64,000 nt of DNA from Actinacidiphila acididurans (GTDB lineage: Bacteria; Actinomycetota; Actinomycetes; Streptomycetales; Streptomycetaceae), in NCBI RefSeq assembly GCF_016918855.1, contig NZ_JADKYB010000004.1, positions 248,001-312,000 of the forward strand, given 5' to 3'. The notes beneath the pieces were generated by a model, which searched no databases, had not been told where the DNA came from, and was given only the letters and a program-made list of their open reading frames with translations. Position 1 is the stretch's first letter; each line of letters opens with the position of its first letter. A program made the position numbers and the translations under genes. Of this stretch, positions 17,786 to 25,910 are shown piece after piece.

Positions 17786-18682
17786 ATGTATGAACGCGAC
17801 GAACCGCACGGGCCGCCCACCGTGCAGTTTTCGGGGATCAGGGCGGAGGACGTACCGCTCGTCGGCGCGCCGCCGGACCCGCTGCACGCGACGACGCAAC
17901 TCGTCGGCGGGCAGTGGGACATCGACGCCGAGTTCGCGCAGCTCTTCCGGCAGCCGGACCCGCTGGACCTCCCGGGGGCCGGGCCGCTGCCCGGACCGCT
18001 GGCCGGCCTGATGACCGGGCCCCCGGGCGGGCCGTCACCGGGTCCGGCGCCGGGGGCTGCGGCCGATTACCTGGCAGCGGATCCCATGACCGGGGCGATG
18101 GCCGCCCCGGTGCCCGACGCGCTGGCGGACGCGCTGGCCGATCACTTGATGGCGGGGCACGCGGCGCCGCGGCCGGGTCCGGTACGGCCCGCGGTGCACC
18201 ACCGCAAACGGCGGCCCCGGCGGCTGCGCAAGCTGATCCGCGCCCTGCGGCTGCTGCGCATGCCGTGGAAGTCGCTGGTGAGCTTCCTCTTCGCGTCCGC
18301 CACCGCGGCCATCGCCTGTGTGGTGAGCCTGCTGGGCGCGATGGTCTCCTACGACCCGCTGCGGCTGCTCGCGTACCCGACCGCGCACAACCTGGCGTCC
18401 TCCTGGCCGATGCTGGTCTACGGGCCCTGGCTCGCCGGCTGTCTCTCGGTCCTGCGCGCGGCGGCCCACCAGCGCCACGTACGGACCGCCTGGGCCGTGG
18501 TGACCGCCTTCTCGGCCGTCGCGGTCCTGCTGTGCGTGGCCCAGGCCCCGCACACCCCCACCGCGATGGCCACCGCCGGCCTCCCCCCGGTCGCCGCCCT
18601 CGCCTGCTTCCACCTCCTCTACCGCCAGATCACCCTCGTCCACCCCCGCCACGCCAAACTCCCCCGCCAACGCAAACACTGA
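17786..18682 (+). CDS. DUF2637-like membrane protein
   Basis: 298 residues. The first 135 are acidic then Pro/Gly/Ala-rich and probably disordered; a strongly basic stretch (HHRKRRPRRLRKLIR, about 133-148) precedes four membrane helices (about 165-290). The membrane part resembles DUF2637/SpdB-like proteins common in streptomycetes, some encoded near conjugation or septum genes; no specific role is known here. GAGGTGG lies just upstream of the ATG. The downstream gene is convergent after 61 bp. Confidence 0.7.
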   Translation: MYERDEPHGPPTVQFSGIRAEDVPLVGAPPDPLHATTQLVGGQWDIDAEFAQLFRQPDPLDLPGAGPLPGPLAGLMTGPPGGPSPGPAPGAAADYLAADPMTGAMAAPVPDALADALADHLMAGHAAPRPGPVRPAVHHRKRRPRRLRKLIRALRLLRMPWKSLVSFLFASATAAIACVVSLLGAMVSYDPLRLLAYPTAHNLASSWPMLVYGPWLAGCLSVLRAAAHQRHVRTAWAVVTAFSAVAVLLCVAQAPHTPTAMATAGLPPVAALACFHLLYRQITLVHPRHAKLPRQRKH

Positions 18683-18743
18683 CCCCGCCGCGGGCTGAGG
18701 TCGTCGGGACAGCCCCGGCCCGGGCGCCGGGGCCGCACCGTAC

Positions 18744-19082
18744 TCAGCGCCGCAGGGCCGCGGGCGACTCGGGTTCGGCGGCGCCGGCCGCACCGCTGCT
18801 CTGCGCGGCCTCGGCGCCGGCGGCGGTACCGGCGGCGGCTTCCCGGCGAAGGGCAAGCAGGCCGCGAATGCCCAGGGCACCGATCACCGTGCCCAGGAGG
18901 AAGGAGACGATCGCCAGGGTCAGGTGGATCCAGAAGTAGGCAGTCGGGTGGGAGTGGGAGTGGTGGTGGAAGGCGAGCCCGCTGGTGTCCTTCCAGAGGT
19001 TCTTGACGAAAGTGGTCCAGACCATCCAGGACCAGACGCCGAAGGCGAGGAGGAACCAGGAGACACGGCGGCTGAGCTTCAT
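18744..19082 (-). CDS. SCO4848-family small membrane protein
   Basis: 112 residues: two membrane helices (about 6-28 and 47-72) separated by a His-rich loop (HHHSHSHP), then an Ala/Gly/Glu-rich tail. Length, layout and position next to a D-Ala-D-Ala carboxypeptidase fit the actinobacterial SCO4848-type family, whose function is unknown. The His cluster might bind metal; that is inference. ATG 19082 is the only start that leaves the hydrophobic N-terminus at the front. Confidence 0.75.
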   Translation of the reverse strand: MKLSRRVSWFLLAFGVWSWMVWTTFVKNLWKDTSGLAFHHHSHSHPTAYFWIHLTLAIVSFLLGTVIGALGIRGLLALRREAAAGTAAGAEAAQSSGAAGAAEPESPAALRR

Positions 19083-19244
19083 GTGCCCCAGTATGTGCCG
19101 GGTACCGAAGCGACCGGCACGCGGGTGGGCCGGAGCGGGGGCGGCGTACGGGCCGTGACCGGCGGGGCGGGAGGGGAAACGGGTGTGCCGATGGTCACCC
19201 GTTCGGGAAGAGCCCCGGGTGACCGGATTCATGGGTTCCCCCGA

Positions 19245-19256
19245 TAGGTTCTGCGG
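19245..19256 (+). promoter_or_regulatory. Leaderless -10 element before the carboxypeptidase gene
   Basis: TAGGTT (19245-19250) is followed after 6 nt by the GTG start codon, with no Shine-Dalgarno sequence between. This is the spacing of a leaderless streptomycete mRNA. No good -35 is seen. Confidence 0.4.
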
Positions 19257-20699
19257 GTGCCCACGACTGACCCGACGACCGAGCCCACGCCCGCGCCCAT
19301 GGCAGCCATGACGCCGGCGACGCCCGCGACGCCCAGGACCGGGCGCAGATTCACGCGGACGGCACGTACCGCGCGCACCGCACGTACCGCTTTGGCCGCC
19401 GCCATGGGCGCCGCACTCCTCGGCGGCACCGTGTGCGCCGGGACCGCCTCGGCGGCGCCCGGGCTGGGCGCGGGCCCCAAGACGCCCGTGCCGCCCGCGC
19501 AGATGTCGACGGTGGGCGGGGACCGGCTCGGCGCGCCGGGCACCCAGGTGGACTCCGCGCCGGGCGTGCCGCCGCTGCCGCCCAAGCTCACCGCGCGCTC
19601 CTGGATCGTGGCCGACGCCGAGACCGGGGCGATCCTGGCCGCGCACAACGCGCACTGGCAGCTCGCCCCGGCCAGCACCCTGAAGATGCTGTTCGCCGAC
19701 ACCGTGCTGCCGAAGTTCCCCAGGACCGAGGTGCACAAGGTCGCCCCCACCGACCTGCAGGGCATGGGCGCGGGCAGCAGCCTGGTCGGCATAAAGGAGA
19801 ACCTCAGCTACACCGTGCACGACCTGTGGCTGGGCGTGTTCCTGCGGTCGGGCAACGACGCGGTGCACGTGCTGTCCGCCATGAACGGCGGCGTCCCCGC
19901 GACGGTCACCGACATGAACGCCGAGGCCCACGAGCTCCAGGCCGACGACACCCACGTGGTCACCCCGGACGGCTACGACGAGCCCGGCCAGGTCAGCAGC
20001 GCCTACGACCTGACCCTCTTCGCCCGCGAGGGCCTGCAGAACGCGGACTTCCGGGAGTACTGCTCCACGGCGAGCGCCCAGTTCCCCGGCGACTACAAGA
20101 AGGACAAGTCCGGCAAGACCACCAAGGCGCGGGGCTCCTTCGCGATCCAGAACACCAACCGGCTGCTCAGCGGGGACTACGACCTGTCCCGTTACCCCGG
20201 CATAGCCGGGGTCAAGAACGGCAACACCACCAACGCCGGCGCCACCTTCACCGGCGTCGCCCAGCGCGGCGGCCGCACCCTGCTGGTGACCGTGATGAAC
20301 CCCAAGCCGGAGCACGACCTGGTCTACCGCGAGGCCGCCTCGCTGCTGGACTGGGGCTTCAAGGCGGCCCCGACCACCCAGTCGGTGGGCACCCTGGTGC
20401 CGCCGCTGAGCAAGCTGCCCAAGGCCACCCCCGCCCCGAGCGCGGGCACCTCGAGCGGCGCCAAGGGCCAGGGCGCGCAGGCCCCGGCCGCGGCCGCCAG
20501 CCCCGCCTCCCGGCGGCACGGCATGTGGATCGCGGTGGCCATCTCCGCCGTGACGGCGCTGCTGCTGGGCGCGGTGGTCATGATCGTACGGCGCCGCCGT
20601 CCGCTCCCGGGGGCCGTGCCGTCCGGGGGCGGTGCCAGCGGTGGGAGCCGCCGGCGTGGCGGGTCGGGCGGGCGCCGCCGGAAGCTGCCGCGGGTGTAG
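19257..20699 (+). CDS. D-alanyl-D-alanine carboxypeptidase (penicillin-binding protein, S11 type)
   Basis: 480 residues. Signal sequence at about 40-67 after a long Thr/Pro/Arg-rich leader; S11 peptidase domain about 108-370 with active-site Ser140 in STLK, SGN (198-200) and the KTG-equivalent KNG at 320-322; Pro/Ala linker, a C-terminal membrane helix (about 424-446) and a basic end. It trims the terminal D-Ala of peptidoglycan stem peptides outside the membrane, limiting DD-crosslinks, and is a beta-lactam target. KNG for KTG occurs in actinobacterial members. Its last 122 bases overlap the convergent YihY gene. Confidence 0.92.
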   Translation: MPTTDPTTEPTPAPMAAMTPATPATPRTGRRFTRTARTARTARTALAAAMGAALLGGTVCAGTASAAPGLGAGPKTPVPPAQMSTVGGDRLGAPGTQVDSAPGVPPLPPKLTARSWIVADAETGAILAAHNAHWQLAPASTLKMLFADTVLPKFPRTEVHKVAPTDLQGMGAGSSLVGIKENLSYTVHDLWLGVFLRSGNDAVHVLSAMNGGVPATVTDMNAEAHELQADDTHVVTPDGYDEPGQVSSAYDLTLFAREGLQNADFREYCSTASAQFPGDYKKDKSGKTTKARGSFAIQNTNRLLSGDYDLSRYPGIAGVKNGNTTNAGATFTGVAQRGGRTLLVTVMNPKPEHDLVYREAASLLDWGFKAAPTTQSVGTLVPPLSKLPKATPAPSAGTSSGAKGQGAQAPAAAASPASRRHGMWIAVAISAVTALLLGAVVMIVRRRRPLPGAVPSGGGASGGSRRRGGSGGRRRKLPRV

Positions 20700-21726
20700 C
20701 GCCGGTCTTCTTCCCGCGACCCGCGCCGGCCCCGGCCCGGTCGCCGCCGGGCTTCTTCCCGTCGCCGGACTTCCGGTCCTCGTCGTCGTCCCCGCCGAAC
20801 GGCAGATCCGGGCCCTTGCCGCCCACGACGGGCAGGTCGGGCACGGTCAGCGGGCCCTCCTCGGTGCCCTCCGGGGGCGCATGCCGGGGCGTGGCCGTCC
20901 AGGCGGCGCAGTACAGCAGCAGTTTGGCCATGAAGTTGAACCACAGCAGCAGTGCGACGGGGGTGCCGAAGGCCCCGTACATGCTCTTGCCGGCCACCTG
21001 CTGGAGGTAGCTGCTCATGAGGATCTTCAGCGCCTCGAAGCCGACCGCGCCGATGAGCGAGGCGAGCACCACCGAGTGCCGCGGCGGGTCCACGCCGGGC
21101 AGCAGGGTGAGCAGGTAGGTCAGGATCAGGAAGTCGGCGAGGACGGCGAGCAGGAAGCCGACCAGGGTGAGCAGCGCGCGGCCGGGACCGGCGTTGCTGA
21201 TGCCGGCCTTGTCGGCGGTCCAGTTCACCGCCGCGGTCGCGAAGCCGGAGGCGCCCAGCGAGATCAGGACGGCCGCGCCGAGGCCCAGCAGGATGCCGCC
21301 GTCCACGAGCTTGCCGACCACCGGGTTGCGCTCCTGGTCGTCCTTGTGCCACACCGCGCGCAGGCAGTCGCGCACCGAGCCCACCCAGCCGATGCCGGTG
21401 AACACCAGCAGCAGACCGGCGACCAGCCCGACCGTGCCGGCGTTGGAGACCAGCCCCTGGATGTCGATCCGGCCGGAGATGCCCGGGATCTGCTCGCTGA
21501 TCTTGTTCTCGAGCGTGTTGAGCTGGTGCGGTGAGAGCAGCGCCGCGCCGACCGCCGCGGACAGCGCCAGCAGCGGGAAGAGCGCCAGGAAGCTCGTGAA
21601 CGTCATCGCGGCGGCCAGCCGCGTCCAGTGCACCGTCTGGAGGTGGGCGAAGGCCCGCCAGGCGTGCGTACGCATCAGCCGCGCGATCAGCGGCCCGATC
21701 ACCGGCAGCCCCGTCAACCAGTCCAT
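20578..21726 (-). CDS. YihY/BrkB family inner-membrane protein
   Basis: 382 residues. About six membrane helices in residues 30-290 with YihY/virulence-BrkB motifs (AAAMTFTSFLALFPLL at 38-53; the late stretch ALLLWFNFMAKLLLYCAAW). The last 90 residues are hydrophilic and rich in Gly, Asp, Lys and Arg. Function is unsettled in the family (once called RNase BN, now regarded as a membrane transporter-like protein). The final 40 codons lie antisense to the end of the carboxypeptidase gene. The GtrA gene lies 9 bp upstream on the same strand. Confidence 0.88.
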   Translation of the reverse strand: MDWLTGLPVIGPLIARLMRTHAWRAFAHLQTVHWTRLAAAMTFTSFLALFPLLALSAAVGAALLSPHQLNTLENKISEQIPGISGRIDIQGLVSNAGTVGLVAGLLLVFTGIGWVGSVRDCLRAVWHKDDQERNPVVGKLVDGGILLGLGAAVLISLGASGFATAAVNWTADKAGISNAGPGRALLTLVGFLLAVLADFLILTYLLTLLPGVDPPRHSVVLASLIGAVGFEALKILMSSYLQQVAGKSMYGAFGTPVALLLWFNFMAKLLLYCAAWTATPRHAPPEGTEEGPLTVPDLPVVGGKGPDLPFGGDDDEDRKSGDGKKPGGDRAGAGAGRGKKTGATPAAASGGARPTRHAGGSHRWHRPRTARPPGADGGAVRS

Positions 21727-21735
21727 GTCGCTCGG

Positions 21736-22311
21736 TTACCCCCTCCGGGCCCGGACACGCCCGGACCCGGCCGCGTCGCCGCCGGTCGCGGCGCGGAAGA
21801 CCAGGGTCCGGGTGCCCCAGAACCGCAGCAGCGTGGCCAGCGCCATGCCCACCACGGCGCCGGAGACCACGTCGGCGCGGGCGGAGGCGTATCCGAGGAC
21901 GTAGTGCGAAAAGCCCAGGCAGAGGAGCTGGACGAGGGCGCCGGCGATGTTCACGGCGAAGAAGACGCCGTACTCGCGGGCGCGGCCGACCGCGGGGGTA
22001 CGGCCACGGTAGGTGCCCAGGGCGTTGCCGGCGTAGGCGACCGTGCAGCCGGCCAGGAAGGACAGCGCCTTCGCGGTGAGCGGGCCGAGGCCGCCCGGGC
22101 CCCGCAGCCAGATGAACAGGCCCAGGTCGGCGGCGTAGGCGGCGGTTCCGGCGAGGGCGAAGCCGAGCACTTCGGAGGCGAGCGGGCGGGCGGGGGCCGG
22201 GCGGGGTTTCCGGGTACGGGCAGGGCGGAGGGCGGGGCGCTGCCTCGTCGGCCGGACAGAGCCGGCAGGGCTGACCGGGCGGGGCTTCCCCCGGGCGCGG
22301 GCGGGGCGCAC
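21736..22311 (-). CDS. GtrA-family membrane protein
   Basis: 191 residues with a basic Pro/Arg-rich N-terminus (1-45) and four helices of the GtrA/DPMS family (EVLGFALAGTAAYAADL start, FWGTRTLVF end). GtrA proteins are proposed to help move or attach polyprenyl-linked sugars; the mycobacterial homologue Rv3789 is encoded next to dprE1/dprE2. GTG 22311 is the first in-frame start after the UbiA stop; a longer frame overlapping UbiA is less likely. No strong ribosome site is seen. Same operon as UbiA (7-bp gap) and PAP2. Confidence 0.82.
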   Translation of the reverse strand: MRPARARGKPRPVSPAGSVRPTRQRPALRPARTRKPRPAPARPLASEVLGFALAGTAAYAADLGLFIWLRGPGGLGPLTAKALSFLAGCTVAYAGNALGTYRGRTPAVGRAREYGVFFAVNIAGALVQLLCLGFSHYVLGYASARADVVSGAVVGMALATLLRFWGTRTLVFRAATGGDAAGSGRVRARRG

Positions 22312-22318
22312 GGCCGGC

Positions 22319-23266
22319 TCAGGTGTCGGCCACGGCGAGGACGTACAGCGCGCCCCACACCAGGCCGATCGCCACCAGCGCACTGTCGCGCAGCACCAGG
22401 TCCTCGGGCTCGCCCGCGGAGCCGGAGTCGGCGAAGACCGCGTACCGCAGCACCGCGAGGGTGAACGGCACCATCGACAGTTGCCGCCAGGGCAGCCAGC
22501 CGTGCGGCTCGGCGCCGGTCTCCATCGCCCACAGGCAGTACGCCAGGACCGCGACGCCGGCCGCGAGCTGCCAGACGAACCGCAGGTAGCCGGGGGTGTA
22601 GCTGCCCAGCAGCGCGCGGGAGGCGCCCAGCGGCGCGCCCGGACCGCGCGGGCGCCGGGTCATCAGCACCAGCTCGCTGTAGCGCTTGGCGGCCACCATG
22701 AACAGCGCGCCGAAGCCCGCGGTGACCAGGAACCAGCGGGAGACCGCGATGCCCAGGGCGATCCCGCCGGCCATCGACCGCAGCAGGAACCCGGCGGTCA
22801 CGATCACCAGGTCGATCACCAGCAGGTGCTTGAGCCACACGCAGTAGGCGAGCTGCATCAGCACGTATCCGGCCAGCAGTACGGCGGTGTCCGGGGTGCA
22901 GGTGACGGCGGCGGCCGCCGGGGCGAGCACGGCCAGCACCGCGCCCGCCGCGTACGCCGCCGCGACCGGTACGTGGCCCGCGGCCACCGGACGGTTGCGC
23001 TTGACCGGGTGGGCGCGGTCGGCCTCCGCGTCGCGGGCGTCGTTGATCAGGTACACCGCCGCCGAGCAGGCCGTGAAGAGGACGAAGACCACGCCGAGGC
23101 GAATCGTTTCTGCGGCGGTCAACAGCTTGGCGGCGGCGAAGGGCGCGGCGAGCACCAGGCCGTTCTTGATCCACTGCCGGGGGCGGGCGGTACGCAGCAG
23201 CCCGGCGGCCAGGCTCGCGGCCGGCGCCGCGGGCTCCTCGATGACGACAGTGCTCTGCTCAGCCAT
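22319..23266 (-). CDS. UbiA-family prenyltransferase (decaprenyl-phosphate phosphoribosyltransferase type)
   Basis: 315 residues, about nine helices. The first Asp-rich motif is NDARDAEADRAHPVKRNRPV (75-94), nearly identical in pattern to mycobacterial Rv3806c, which joins 5-phosphoribosyl diphosphate to decaprenyl phosphate. The second conserved region includes AKRYSELVLMTRRP. The product would be polyprenyl-phosphoryl-phosphoribose, dephosphorylated by the adjacent PAP2 enzyme and then epimerised by DprE1/DprE2. ATG 23266 follows GGAGGTGG and overlaps the PAP2 stop by 8 nt. A role in quinone synthesis is the alternative, but the gene context argues against it. Confidence 0.85.
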   Translation of the reverse strand: MAEQSTVVIEEPAAPAASLAAGLLRTARPRQWIKNGLVLAAPFAAAKLLTAAETIRLGVVFVLFTACSAAVYLINDARDAEADRAHPVKRNRPVAAGHVPVAAAYAAGAVLAVLAPAAAAVTCTPDTAVLLAGYVLMQLAYCVWLKHLLVIDLVIVTAGFLLRSMAGGIALGIAVSRWFLVTAGFGALFMVAAKRYSELVLMTRRPRGPGAPLGASRALLGSYTPGYLRFVWQLAAGVAVLAYCLWAMETGAEPHGWLPWRQLSMVPFTLAVLRYAVFADSGSAGEPEDLVLRDSALVAIGLVWGALYVLAVADT

Positions 23267-24104
23267 GGCCGCCACCTCCCCGGACACGGGTGCCGCCGGC
23301 CGGCGCTCCGGGCCCGCGGCCCAGCGCCCAGCCGCGGCCGAGCCGGGCCGCGCCCGCCCCGAGCAGGGCGCCCGCGGCCACGTCCGAGGGGTAGTGGACG
23401 CCCGCCACCAGCCGTGACAGGCACACCGCGGCGGCCAGCGGCGCCACCGGGACGCGGGGCGCGAGGGCGCCGAACGCCACGGCGGCGGCAGCGGAGGAGG
23501 CGGCGTGCGAGCTGGGGAAGCCGTGCCGGCCGGCGGTCCGGGCCCGCCCGCCGCTGTCGTCGTCGGCGCGGCCGTCGTCGAGTTCCGGGCGCGGGCGTCT
23601 GACGATACGTTTCAGCACCATGCTCGCGGCGTGCGCGCCGGCCACCAGCGCGGTCGACCGCAGCCACGCCGTACGCCGCTCCCCCTCCGCCAGGCCGGCC
23701 CCCGCCAGCCCCGCGGCCAGCCACATCGCGGCGTGCTCGCCGCCGAGCGACAGCCCGCGGGCGGCCCCCCGGACGTACGGCCGGGCGGCGCCCCAGCGGT
23801 GGACCGCGGCCACCATCCGGTGGTCGGGACGCGCCGCAGTGCCCGCGCCGGAGGGCCGGCGGGAATCCCTGGACAGCAGGGGCAGGGCCGGGACGGCGGA
23901 GGCGGGCGACGCGGCCGGACCGACGGCGAGCGGCACGGCGTACCGGGGCACGTCGTACTCTCCGTACGCGGCGGATCCGTACTGCTCGCCGTGGTCGGCG
24001 TCTGCGTACGGCTCGGCGTCACCGTCGTCCCGTGGCCCGTCCTGCCCCGGCGGCGCGGTGGCCGCGGAGCCGGAGCGGCGGGTGGGCAGGGTCCCCTCGG
24101 ACAT
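23259..24104 (-). CDS. PAP2-family phosphatase (decaprenyl-phosphoryl-5-phosphoribose phosphatase type)
   Basis: 281 residues. A hydrophilic N-terminal region (1-95) precedes the PAP2 core with all three motifs: KRIVRRPRP (165-173), PSSH (197-200) and SRLVAGVHYPSD (230-241), giving His200, His237 and Asp241 as catalytic residues. In mycobacteria the neighbour of the UbiA enzyme (Rv3807c) is such a phosphatase and removes the 5-phosphate from the lipid-linked ribose. It heads the three-gene UbiA/GtrA unit and is divergent from the DprE1 homologue, sharing a 290-bp promoter region. Confidence 0.87.
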   Translation of the reverse strand: MSEGTLPTRRSGSAATAPPGQDGPRDDGDAEPYADADHGEQYGSAAYGEYDVPRYAVPLAVGPAASPASAVPALPLLSRDSRRPSGAGTAARPDHRMVAAVHRWGAARPYVRGAARGLSLGGEHAAMWLAAGLAGAGLAEGERRTAWLRSTALVAGAHAASMVLKRIVRRPRPELDDGRADDDSGGRARTAGRHGFPSSHAASSAAAAVAFGALAPRVPVAPLAAAVCLSRLVAGVHYPSDVAAGALLGAGAARLGRGWALGRGPGAPAGGTRVRGGGGHG

Positions 24105-24381
24105 GTCGTACCGCCTCTTTCCGGACGGGCGTAGGGGCTACGGTCTGCGGGGCGTCCCACAGCCGCGGTCGCGCGGGCCGGGGCCGTGAGCGCTGGAGCT
24201 GTGAGCGTCGGGGCCGTGGGCGTCGGGGTCCGGCGAACGGGTGTCTCCGGGCCCGCGATCTCCACGAATCGGTGTTTTCCGGACGCGAAGTGCTTACCGT
24301 GCGCCCATGGTCATCACGCCCCCGGTGCGCCGTTCCGGTGAGAAAACCCGCATAAACCGCGATGCGTGACTCTTCGGGCGC

Positions 24382-24394
24382 TACGGTCACGGGT
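24382..24394 (+). promoter_or_regulatory. Leaderless -10 element before the dprE1-like gene
   Basis: TACGGT (24382-24387) lies exactly 7 nt before ATG 24395, with no ribosome binding site. This supports ATG 24395 over the in-frame ATG at 24362. No clear -35 is seen. Confidence 0.4.
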
Positions 24395-25783
24395 ATGTCC
24401 GCACCCGCCGCCACGGCCACGTATCTGACCGGCTGGGGCCGCACCGCCCCGACCGCCGCCCGGCTGCTGCGCCCCGGCTCGTACGAGCAGGCGGTCGAGG
24501 CCGTGCGGGCGGCGGGTGCCGACAGGGCGCGGGGCGGGCGCGGGGTGATCGCCCGGGGCCTGGGGCGGGCGTACGGCGACGCGGCGCAGAACGCGGGCGG
24601 CGCCGTGCTGGACATGACCGGCCTGGACCGCGTCCACGAGATCGACGCGGTGAACGGCGTGGTCACCTGCGACGCGGGCGTGTCGCTGCACCGGCTGATG
24701 GAGGTGCTGCTGCCGCTCGGCTGGTTCGTGCCGGTGACCCCCGGCACCCGGTACGTGACGGTCGGCGGCGCCATCGGCGCGGACATCCACGGCAAGAACC
24801 ACCACGTCGCCGGGTCCTTCGCCCGCCACGTACGGGCGCTCGAACTGCTGACCGGCGACGGCGAGACCCGGCTGGTGACCCCCGAGGCCGAGCCCGAACT
24901 GTTCCGGGCGACGGCCGGCGGCATGGGCCTGACCGGGGTGATCCTGGCCGCCACCGTGCAACTCCTGCCGGTGGAGACCTCGTTGATGAGCGTGGACACC
25001 GAGCGCGCGACCGACCTGGACGACCTGATGGCCCGGCTGTCTGCGACCGACCACCGCTACCGCTACTCGGTGGCCTGGATCGACCTGCTGGCACGCGGCG
25101 CGGCGACCGGCCGCGCGGTGCTCACCCGCGGCGACCACGCGCCCCTGGACGCCCTGCCCGCCCGGGCCCGCGCCACCCCGCTGACCTTCCGCCCGGCCCG
25201 GCTGCCGGCCGCCCCCCGCTTCCTGCCCGACGGGCTGCTGACCCCCACGACCGTCGGCCTGTTCAACGAGCTGTGGTACCGCAAGGCGCCCCGCGAGCAG
25301 CGCGGCCGGCTGCAGAAGCTGTCCGCCTTCTTCCACCCGCTGGACGCGGTCCCGGACTGGAACCGGATCTACGGGCGCGGCGGCTTCGTCCAGTACCAGT
25401 TCGTGGTCGGCCACGGGCAGGAGGAGACGCTGCGCGGGATCGTGACGACGCTGAGCCGGCGCGGCTGCCCGTCCTTCCTGGCGGTGCTCAAACAATTCGG
25501 CGAGGGCGACCCCGGCTGGCTGTCCTTCCCCCGGCCCGGCTGGACGCTCGCCCTCGACATCCCCGCCTCGATGCCGGGCCTGGGCCCGCTGCTGGACGAG
25601 CTGGACGAACGGGTCGCCGCGGCCGGCGGCCGGATCTACCTGGCCAAGGACGCGCGGCTGCGGCCCGAGACGCTGGCACCGATGTACCCGCGGCTGCCCG
25701 ACTTCCGGGCACTGCGCGAGCGGTACGACCCCGGCGGCGTGATCGCCTCCGACCTGGCCCGCCGGCTCGGCCTCCAGCGCTGA
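24395..25783 (+). CDS. Decaprenylphosphoryl-beta-D-ribose 2'-oxidase homologue (DprE1-like)
   Basis: 462 residues, the length of mycobacterial DprE1 (461), with the same start LTGWGRTAPT. FAD domain: RGVIARGLGRAYGD (49-62) and GADIHGKNHHVAGSF (128-142), including His132. C-terminal substrate domain: ELWYRK, FVQYQFVV, Lys418 in YLAKDAR, SDLARRL. It would oxidise the 2'-OH of lipid-linked ribose using FAD; DprE2 then reduces it to arabinose. The Cys of mycobacterial DprE1 that covalent benzothiazinones hit (Cys387, in NICVDF) is Ala386 here (TLALDI). DprE2 follows after 127 bp on the same strand. Confidence 0.88.
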   Translation: MSAPAATATYLTGWGRTAPTAARLLRPGSYEQAVEAVRAAGADRARGGRGVIARGLGRAYGDAAQNAGGAVLDMTGLDRVHEIDAVNGVVTCDAGVSLHRLMEVLLPLGWFVPVTPGTRYVTVGGAIGADIHGKNHHVAGSFARHVRALELLTGDGETRLVTPEAEPELFRATAGGMGLTGVILAATVQLLPVETSLMSVDTERATDLDDLMARLSATDHRYRYSVAWIDLLARGAATGRAVLTRGDHAPLDALPARARATPLTFRPARLPAAPRFLPDGLLTPTTVGLFNELWYRKAPREQRGRLQKLSAFFHPLDAVPDWNRIYGRGGFVQYQFVVGHGQEETLRGIVTTLSRRGCPSFLAVLKQFGEGDPGWLSFPRPGWTLALDIPASMPGLGPLLDELDERVAAAGGRIYLAKDARLRPETLAPMYPRLPDFRALRERYDPGGVIASDLARRLGLQR

Positions 25784-25910
25784 GGCCTGTCACTGTCCCC
25801 GGCTCTGCGCCGCGTGCGGCGAACCGGACGTGAAGGCCCGAAAGGCATGGACGAGAAGACCCGGAAGATCCGTATGAGAAGCCCCGGAAGCCCCGGATGA
25901 GGAGACCCGG

